From: Mimachlamys varia | Lineage: Eukaryota; Mollusca; Bivalvia; Pectinida; Pectinidae | Direction of reading: 5' to 3' | Length of the DNA stretch: 64,000 nt | Assembly (NCBI GenBank): GCA_947623455.1 | Contig: OX392538.1 | Coordinates: 27,155,001-27,219,000, forward strand | Shown here: positions 55,236-64,000 of the stretch, one piece after another | How positions within the stretch are numbered: the first letter of the stretch is position 1 | How the letters are laid out: each line of letters starts with the position of its first letter | Program-made: the position numbers and the translations under genes | Notes under the pieces: generated by a model | Database searches by the model: none | Told to the model about the DNA's origin: nothing | Seen by the model: the letters and a program-made list of their open reading frames with translations, nothing else

Positions 55236-58200
55236 TGACATTAGCTGTTAAATTATTACGATAGTTTAGCTTATGTATATTAAAGTTTTTGGAAGGGTAA
55301 GTGTTATGAAGAGGGGAATTTTTACATGTAAGCATATTGAGTTGGATTTATTGGTATAACCAGTCACTTTCTGTTTGTTTTCTGTCCCTATTTTTAAGAA
55401 TTAAGATGTGGCAATTTAGGTGTTATCTGTTAACCGCAGGCTGCGTATATTATTAATCACTTTCTGAGAATAAACTATGACTATGACACTCTGCACTAAG
55501 GTGTATCAGATGATCAAACATAATAATAAGTTAGAGACGACCGTTAAGAGTCCCCCCCACCCCCGATTTATAAGTTAATTTTTTTGAAATCAGCCGTAAG
55601 GGAGTAATATCCATTTTTATATTGGCGCCCGAAAAGACGATCTAGTTAGACTTTCCAAACAGTTCTTTTCTCGAATCTATCATATTTGGTGTACTAATAA
55701 TATAGGACAGTTTTATGGCCACGAGTGTAAGTTGGGGAAATTTATCTGAAGGATTTTCAAATTAGGTAAAACCAAAGGCTTAGCCGAGGGTTTTGCCAAA
55801 TTTGAAAACCCCGGGGGTCGAATTTTTCCTATCTTACACCACTGATCATGAAAGAATATTTTTCTCTCATTCAAGCTACCATACTGAATGTGTAAGAGAG
55901 AGCTTAAACAGAGTAATTATGTGTTTGTCGTCTTACCCGAGACTTTGCCGGGGAAAAACAACTGAAAGATTCTCCCGACGGCGGGATGTTTTCTGCATTT
56001 ACCTCGAGTTAAAGACGATTGCTCCCAAAACTCTTGACAATTTTCGATTAAGTTTGTATTGGGATATATATATAATGATTTGTTTCCTGGGCCCAGTTGT
56101 TCAAAAGGTGATTAGCTTAATCAGTGATTAGCGCAAATTTTGATTATACTGTAACTGCAAAACGAAACCATGTATTTAGTTACAACTTTGCAGATATCAA
56201 ATATCGAATACTGTCAATATGCATGCTAAATTGCAAGATTTTACCTTGTATATAGACAGAATTATTAAAGTTTTGAAAAATGTCGTTAAATAGTTATTAA
56301 GCTAATAATCCTTTGAACAACTGGGCCCTGGTTTACAAATGACGTATCCCGTGTCTAGATTATTATGACGAACCTATTACTGTTCCCACATTGAGATGTT
56401 TTTTTGTTTTTTTTTTCACATACACAAAAATACAACAGTCGTAGACCAAAAAAAGCATTTTATTTAACCCAAAGAATACAAATATTCTGCAATAAAACAA
56501 AAGTTTTTGAATAGCGTAAAAATGAAAAATGTGTACTGGTAACGTCCTCTCATACATGTAGCTCATTGCAACATTTCGAATTGATGCAATCTTAAGTTTG
56601 AGGTTCCAAAGGGTTTAATTTATGGTTCTTATACTTTTTTTTCTTCGATCAGCCAATTGTTTAGATCAATCCGTTATGCTTGTTTGTTTAGTGACCTTTC
56701 ATATGGTATCCAAATACATAATAATAAGTAAATAATGGACGCAGGCAAAGTAATGTCCTCTTTATCCATATCTAAGATATTGTGTATGAAATTGATCATT
56801 GCTCCTCAAAACTGTTAACAAATATCTTATTTATAATTATTCGTATATATCATTATACATGTTTTATTACATCACATGAAAGTATATAGGTAGGACATCT
56901 ACCATGCTGTATTTGGTATAGTTATCTGTCTCCCATGGCAACTGGAACTATATCAAGCAAAGGACAATAGACCATTTCTTCAGCCCGCGTGAAAAGAAGC
57001 ATGGCGTAAAGAATGGCACCCCTGCCCGTAGGGTGCGATGTGCATACACTTAGGTAGCAGTGTACAGAAGGCTTTTGTGGCCATGGGTAATATTTTTGTA
57101 CAATGAATAACCCCTATAATAGCATGCCTATGAAAATCTAAAAAAAAAACAAAAAAAGGAGTAATATTGGCTTAAGCATGATAAAGTGGACTTTGTGGAC
57201 TTCACATTTGTAAAAAGAGAAAAAATAATTTTGGTTAGAGATTAAAATTTTGACCCTTCCGAAATGGGTGTCTACACATGAAAAGCTACCTTTACAGGAA
57301 GTGAAATTTCGACAACAGCACATGAGGGAAAAAAGCGAAAAATCTAAGCGTACGACCTATGCTGGGACGGATATAATTCTGCAACAAATTTAGTAAGCTT
57401 TAATTTTAGATAGAACTTAAGAAAAATATTCCTATCTGCATAGGTCAAATTTTGTGTCAAAAACAGTGATATTTTGCATTTTTCGGTAATTTTTGATGTG
57501 GTAACCATGGTTTCCACACAAGTGCCATACATAGCATACATACATCAGTGTATACACTTCATAGTCTTTTTTATTGGAAATTGGAAATGATATACAATTT
57601 ACAAAAATGTGTACATTTACATCTATGCAGTGTACGGTTAAATCTCTGTGTTGACAATTCTCAGGCATTGGTCTTTTTTTCCATAAATCTCTAGGTCTAC
57701 TGTACACAGCTACCTTAGTCGATTGACGTTTGATTAAGTCATGTCTCCCTTTCAAGCAGAAAATCATTGATGTTCTGTATTTATTTTACGGACACAGCAC
57801 AAGGTATGAAAACGGAAAAGTTTACATTCTGAGAATAGACTAATCATCAACCCAAACCAATATAATAAGATTTCACAAAAATATAAACAAATTATGTTAC
57901 AATTCATAAATAAAATGAATATATATTTATTCATTTGCTTAAGTTGCCTTATTGAAAAACAATTAAAAAATATGTTGAAAAAAAATCCAATATAATGTTT
58001 TAATTAATATGACTAATAACGATAATAGATTCAATATCCAGCGACCCTGTCGAGCGTGTATGACACTAAAGATGTTTTTTTTAATGTATTCGAGTTGACA
58101 ATAACTAAAAGAGACACGAAACCATATGACACTTACTTCCGACAGGAGGAATATGTAGATTTTTTACTTTTAATATTTCTTAGGTAAAGTATGTTTTTAT

Positions 58201-58433
58201 ATTGATATTTTGTTTGCTACAAGTAGGTTTTGTACGTGGTACATGTCGTTGACAATTATCCGTAAGCAATTTTAATAGTTTTTCCAGCAATATGAACAGT
58301 AAATTCCATGGAAAACAACAGATACGGAAAACACTTTTTTCCAATTCGAATACGATCCGGAAAGTGGTGAACACAACTACACTGAAATGAACCACCTAAC
58401 TTATGACCAGTGTATGTGTTTTTGTCTGTGAGT
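55236..58433. other. Intergenic, no gene seen apart from one MITE
   Basis: AT-rich sequence downstream of the kinase gene. Open frames here lack recognisable domains. The only defined element is the MITE at 56089..56328. Confidence 0.4.
56089..56328. mobile_element. 240-bp MITE (MITE-C)
   Basis: Terminal inverted repeats of about 33 bp start 'gggcccagttgttcaaa' and end 'tttgaacaactgggccc', followed inward by 'attagcttaat' and its complement. No coding capacity. The bases just outside ('cct' and 'tgg') extend the inverted repeat, so I cannot name a target duplication. Confidence 0.8.
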
Positions 58434-61400
58434 CTAATTATTGGCAAAGTTTGCGTCATAGTAGTCCACATCCCCTTGTGCGTTGAACTCATTTTCAATC
58501 TGGCATCGAATTTCTCGAAATGTTGGTCGTTGTGCCGGTTTCATGTTCCATGATTTTTTCATGATGTCGTAATGGCTGAAACACAAGTCATTATAATTTT
58601 TCAGATTAAAAATCTCCAAATCACCATGACAATTGGTCAAAATTTGGATGCCGGTACTGAATGATATGTAAAATATATCTAAAAACACAAGAAATATTTT
58701 TTTTAATGTTGGCTCCCTAAATGAACTGTTTCCGATGGTTACTTACGTTTTGTCGCAGAATTCAGTTTGGCCAAGTCGCTCCCCTTTCTTGAGGGCACGG
58801 GGCAGGTCCGCCGACCTAATATTCGGGTACGGGGGTTGTCCTGTAATATGTAATATCGACATTCGTTAATACCAACATGATAATAGTGATGATCTTTCAT
58901 GCACGTACAACGCGCATGTATGTCTTGGTTGTTTGTACGTGCTAGTGGGAACGTCATGAAGTCTGGCTAGCGGACGACTTCAGTTGTTTACTGCGAGGAC
59001 ACCACATTGACTTGATTGGAAGAAAGTACCGTTTGTTCAAAACACAATCAAAATCAAAGTTTCAAACATTTTGGCCTTATTTACATTAAATAGGTGGATG
59101 CCATATTAAAAGCAAGATATTATGAAGCAATCTTCAATGAAGTAAAGGCGATCTCAATGGGCTATAAGATACAAGGTTTGATGAAGTTTCTTTATCAATC
59201 TAAAAGGCTCTATGTGTTAAACTTGCTCGATGTGAGTATTCAAATCGTGCATCCATAATACGATGGATTTGTTCTGATCAAATGTGATTGGACATCAATA
59301 GAATTTACCCACTCCATGTCCCAAGAAAATCTCTGATTATGTTACTTCCGGTAAAAGGCTTCTACCGAAATTAACCACGATGCTTTTATCATCGCTCAAC
59401 ATCATCAAGAACAAAAAATACAATTCACAAGACAAAGACAATGGACGTATATCCCAATTTACCAAACGAAAATATCTCCCACATGACCACGCCGTTTGAC
59501 CAAACGTCCGATTTTTCCGATGCCGCCTTGCGACTGTCCAAACATTCGGGAGCTATCCATTTGACTGGAATGCGTTCCTGAAGATACAAAAACAATTATG
59601 AAATTTTAATACCCCGAGCATGGAATATACGAGTAACAGATTATCAGTTCATTAGATGGAGAGTTTATTACTTGTACGAAACAATCCTTTTAATAACAAC
59701 ACAGGGATTCGAGAGATGCATGTTGATCAGAACTATGGGCAAGTTTTATGGTCGGCATCTTTTGTCTCATTGAGAACTATTCTGTATCTTTAACTGATAT
59801 GAAGATGGGCTATTTTGAGTATGCTTATTAGTGTGTTTACTTGTTGTGATTGACAATGATTCTCAGTTTTCAGTTTGAGAACTTATGTTTACTTGGATGT
59901 GACCAATATTTTCATGGCGGGTGTCGTCGATGAAACAGAAGACGCTTACACATCCGTAACACCGGTCTTATTTTCTGTACTTTTACAAGAGTCTCCTTGA
60001 AAATCTTTCTTTTGTTTCTATTTTGCCTCTAGTTTAATCGATTTTGAGTTCGGAATATGGTTTGTTGACGCTTTGTTATTCCCTGTTTTTTTGGGGTTTT
60101 TTTATCAATTTCTATCATATTTATCGCACATTGGTCAAAAGACAGAGATTTGTATGTGTTTCAATACAATGTTAAGATTTAGAAGAAAAACTGACGGACG
60201 GAGCTGCATAAGAGAAATTCAACGGGAAATACGAGATTTACTGCTTTCGAACGCTCCTCTACAAACACATTCAGCCAATCACTTGCCCAATCACCTTTTT
60301 TCACATGAGCTAAACGTCAATTATTTGATGTATGTATTTCAGTTCAAATAGTTTGTTTTACTATCAACACAACTAGGCAATTCAGTTCTGACCGAGAAAG
60401 AAATGTTGCAAAAACAATTGTAAAGCCTTGATGTACCATTCAGAAGGTGAATATTTTGTTTTACACTGCCTGGATCATTCCCCTCGACACTTTCTGCTGT
60501 ACTATCCCTATATAATTTTTAAATCAGTTTCCCCTCCCTCTTGTGACTTGTCATATATAGTAAAGCTGATGAAATGGCTTGTTGTTATATTGATGACAAG
60601 ATAGTTGCTTTTGTTTAGTAAAATATCCTGATTGATGGTAATTTTTCTCCTCAGATCAGCTCAAATTCATGTACTACGCATTTCACTAAATTGTCAACAA
60701 TGCAATGTATACGCATTAACTGGTCTCAAACCGTCGATCTGGACAAACCATCGATATTATGAATTGAAATAACATGTTAAAACGAAAAGTAATTAAACAG
60801 ATATGAACTTACTTTCTTTTCTCCGTCTTCTTCATCATCACCATGGCGGGGTCCGAAACCCGCGATCTTTGGTTCAAACCTGTCCGTTAACAGAATATTC
60901 CTGGCAGCCAAACGCATATGCGTAATCTGAATGAGAAACATATTATAAACAGTTCTATCCGGTAGGAAAAAGGAATATAGTACGCAAACAATAGTATTTG
61001 TTCCTTGTAGGTTTCTTGGATTTTTTTTTTTAATAAATTGCAAATTCATAAGAGGAGAAAAAGGATTTATGCAAAAAATAGAAATGAGGGACGTTTTCTT
61101 TTTGTTCTTTAGCTATAATTGAAAACCAACGTTTCCTTTCTCTGAGTTTTGCTTGGCTTAACTTTACTTTGGGCCCTATTAGATTTTATCCAAATATGTG
61201 GGTTAGGTAATGGACCTGCCCCAAGGATACAACATTCTTATGTCCTTATAAGCATACACTAAAATATAACAATGATTCTGATGCACTGAATCAAGTATGA
61301 AAATATAGGATCACGAGAACCAAAATTTCTTATATACCCAATACAATTTGTGCAGTTATTACAGTTATATTACGTATATACCTCTCGGTCAGCCAAATAT

Positions 61401-63711
61401 TCCATTCCCTGAACGATGGCATATACAAATCGGAAGAGGAAGTCGATTGTGGATTCATCAGGGTGGTCTTTGTTGTTAGTAAGCCAGTCTTTCACCGACC
61501 CGTAGCCACAGCGCTCCAGTACCATAACTGGTCCCACTTGATAAAACGAGATATAAAGTGATCATTTAAAGGCCCAATATACGTAACTTTCGGTAAAACT
61601 TGAATAAAAAATCTAGCCTAATAACTTATTATATTTATAGATTTAGTTAAGATTAACTGATATCAGCAATATTCAAGATGAATTCTTTCGCAGTTACCGG
61701 TACAGCAGCATTTGGAACACGCTATTTGTAAACACGCGTCCATTTCGAACCGTATTTTACCTTCGGTTTGTTGTTGAAGTGGGCCCCACCTGAATTATTT
61801 TCAAATCTTTGGATTTTTTTTGTTAAGAGTTTCTTGTTAGTTACCGCTCAGGTTTACTTCGTTTTAGGCTCATTTTTGCATTTTATCAACTGGATTTTTT
61901 TCAGAATTTTTCAGAATCAAGAAAATTTTCCTGAAGTTACGTATATTGGGCCTTTAACAGTAACATGACTCACAGTTTTCCAATACAAACGTTTTTACTG
62001 AAAAAGCACAACCTTTTTGTTTTCACAGCAGATCAGAACTTCATTGTATTTGTATTTCCTTCTTCTTTGGTCTTGTGTATACTTACATGCAGGATATGTT
62101 AGGTATATGGTTATTTTGTTATTGACATCCTCGAACACTAAAGTCCGAAGTCGTATCACATTATCTAAGGAGTCATTCGTGATCCCTAGACATAATCCAT
62201 ATAGTTTATATCTATTGTCCAACAACATGATGTACAACAATTCAATAGCTGATAGTTTTGCGAAAGGAAACACAGGGAAGTTATCCTAGACATTCGCAAA
62301 TCAAGAATCACATTAAATTTCACCATTGAAAGCTTTCTCATTGTCGACACTTTAATATTCACTGAACTGTGACGTATAAATAGAGGGCATGCGAGGTTAC
62401 ACAGCGAGTGGTTGGTGGATATGGAATTTGTTTCACTCGAGCTGATTATTTTTTAAAGTTAAAAAAGACACAAGCTTTGGCGAGTGTGTTTTGTAACTTT
62501 TAAAAATAATTAACGAGAGTAAAATAAATTTTATATCCAATAACCACGAGTCGTTGACCTGTTTCTACCATTATAATATATATATGGTAGTGGCAGTGTC
62601 GCTTTCTTGAGTGAACCGCGGAATATTTGAACGAAAACACATCATCTCGTATATATTTCCGCCAAATAGTTACGACGTCAACAATCAATGTCAACGTCAA
62701 TAATCCACACGTGGCATTAAACAACGTGATTTCCGGTCAAAGTTCAACTTATCAGCCAATTAAAAGTCAGGAAGGTCATATACCACATTATGTTTTACCA
62801 ACATTCAGTACGTTTACGCTGTGGACTGAGAGTGGAATAACACAGGGTATTGCTATAGAAATATTTTTATATAATACAATCTGCTCTCCACATAGACTTA
62901 CTCTTTTCATCGTCTAGAATTGCTCCGACCATTTCCAGGACACACGAATGTCGCCCAACCTTTGTGCCAAAGAAGTTGATCTTAGCCGTCATCAGGACCG
63001 CGTCCTCTTCTGTGTGATCGCCTGGAGAAATAAAAAAATCTCTGTCGTTACATATACGATCAAAACAAGATGTTTTAGTATAAATATGGGTTTATTTTCG
63101 TTACAAAGATTTTGAATAGTTATATACTGAATAGGGGATTTTTTTCTTTTGATAGGCAAAGCGCCATTTGGAAGATATAAAATATACAATTCATCTCCAG
63201 CATACACGCATACATACACACACACATATGGAGATATTAGCCAGGTGGTATAGGACAAGTAGTTAGCGCCTGATAAGGCAGCTCCTGCGAACTTCTCAGA
63301 ATTGTATATGATAGAACTGTATGTGTTAATTGTATTGATTGAATAAAAATTGTATATCTATGTACTGTAAAGCGCTTTAGAGTGGCTTATGTTAGCTAGA
63401 TAGAGCGCTATATCAAATATTGTATATTATTATTATTATAAAAGGTATAATTGACAAACAAATGATTGTTAAATTGCAATATTAAACAATACTTCGAATT
63501 ACTGGAAATTCAACGCACTTTTTAAAGTCTTTGCTACCACAGCTGACTGCTTTCCAGATTGAAGTAGACTAGCTTCATATATTCTGGCAAACTTGCCGAC
63601 AAGGATTAAATTGTTAAGTGTCAAATCCTCGGGACGAATGATCCATTCTGGAGCGTGTTCGTACGTCTGGTGACCATACATGTATATGTCATCTTCATCG
63701 AATCCCCCTGT
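58434..63711 (-). CDS. Receptor-type tyrosine pseudokinase, C-terminal kinase domain (partial; runs off the right edge)
   Basis: Seven exons in order: 63519..63711, 62902..63021, 61382..61536, 60813..60926, 59463..59577, 58747..58840, 58434..58575. They give 310 residues with consistent phases and GT/AG borders (one donor is GTGCGT). Tyrosine-kinase hallmarks: AVVAKTLK (beta-3 Lys, residue 61), EYLADRE, LAARN (162-166), [35 protein letters not shown] and the C-lobe RPTF. Catalysis looks lost: the HRD position is HMR (159-161), DFG is GFG (179-181), the glycine loop [11 protein letters not shown] keeps one of three Gly, no alpha-C Glu is evident, and the activation loop is acidic ([10 protein letters not shown]) without Tyr. 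The lead-in [10 protein letters not shown] resembles juxtamembrane segments of receptor kinases, so an extracellular and membrane part is likely upstream. It would act as a scaffold or allosteric partner. Subfamily not recognised. Confidence 0.87.
61570..61953 (-). mobile_element. MITE-A copy 5, next to a splice acceptor
   Basis: 384 bp, TTAA at 61566..61569 and 61954..61957, ends 'aggcccaatatacgtaactt' and 'aagttacgtatattgggcc'. It is in the kinase intron between exons 62902..63021 and 61382..61536, with only 29 bp separating it from the acceptor. The branch point could therefore lie in or against the element. Confidence 0.92.
63358..63442 (+). repeat. Retroelement 3' tail with (ATT)n
   Basis: 'tgtaaagcgctttagagtgg' then 'agagcgctatatcaaatatt' and 'gtatattattattattata' resembles the hairpin-plus-microsatellite 3' ends of CR1/L2-group LINEs and their SINEs. 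It sits in a kinase intron, antisense to the gene. Confidence 0.55.
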
Positions 63712-64000
63712 CTATGATACAAAAAAAAGAAATGTAAATTTGATTTGTTCAGTTGCTATTTTCTTCGGATCTCTTTCAATCCGTCATCCGTTTGTTTTGT
63801 TGATATCCTCACGAGAGCCAATAGGAGGTCATATTTTACAATTTGTCAGATCATTCTTGAAAAATGAGAGAACATGCTGGTAAACGAAATGGGTTACTAC
63901 AGAGACGTTCTCTGTATGGACGGTTGTTTATCATAATTAGTAAAGTTTTGCTCCTTAGGACTATTCGTTCTCCCTTGGGGACAGGGTTAATTTTGCTTTT

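Noticed and set aside
55793..56131. 112-codon open frame as a gene
   Set aside because: No recognisable motif, no splice context, and its end runs into the MITE at 56089.
60073..60351. 92-codon plus-strand frame inside a kinase intron
   Set aside because: Starts in the dispersed repeat shared with 43018 and shows no domain.

Overview
This looks like a nuclear window from a bivalve or related marine mollusc. Protein-coding sequence is sparse, split by introns with GT/AG borders, and sits in AT-rich DNA packed with transposon remnants and tandem repeats. Several dispersed families resemble ones I recall as common in bivalve genomes: a tRNA-derived SINE, a long repeat ending near a 'gtcgcctcttacgac' motif, and a repeat beginning 'gaggcccagagggcc' and ending in ACGG runs. 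That recollection was not checked by a search.

Three host genes can be supported. (1) A METTL27-like SAM methyltransferase on the minus strand: exon 1 at 11224..11322 and exon 2 at 1295..1429, with the rest beyond the left edge. Its 9.8-kb first intron holds an L1/Tx1-type LINE in antisense. (2) A paralogue on the plus strand with five exons from 46298 to 50037. It faces gene 1 head to head across about 35 kb. An in-frame TAA interrupts it before a still-recognisable C-terminal tail. (3) The C-terminal, kinase-domain half of a receptor-type tyrosine kinase on the minus strand, seven exons from 63711 to 58434. It appears to be a pseudokinase: HRD is HMR, DFG is GFG, the glycine loop is degraded and the activation loop has no tyrosine.

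Layout: 1-1040, two minisatellites in intron 2 of gene 1. 1.3-11.4 kb, gene 1 with a LINE and nested DNA transposons in its intron. 11.5-15 kb, MITEs and SINE pieces. 15.05-26.05 kb, one 11-kb minisatellite array of 17-21-bp units with about 2.0-2.2-kb higher-order repeats in an A-B-A-B-B order. 26-35 kb, dispersed repeats, tRNA-like SINE heads, fold-back elements and an 80-bp palindrome with a 10-bp target duplication. 35.1-37.75 kb, a truncated CR1/L2-group LINE on the minus strand. 38-46 kb, more repeats. 46.3-50 kb, METTL27 paralogue 2. 50-58.4 kb, mostly featureless. 58.4-63.7 kb, the pseudokinase gene.

The window's main logic is a mobile-element palimpsest. A ~390-bp TTAA-flanked MITE family (piggyBac-like) occurs five times. 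Two copies sit within about 30 bp of splice sites, one in METTL27 gene 2 and one in the kinase gene. A ~140-bp MITE family has exact 7-bp target duplications. One copy lies inside another transposon, and an unoccupied relative of that transposon is also in the window. I see no operon, CRISPR array or bacterial-type system.
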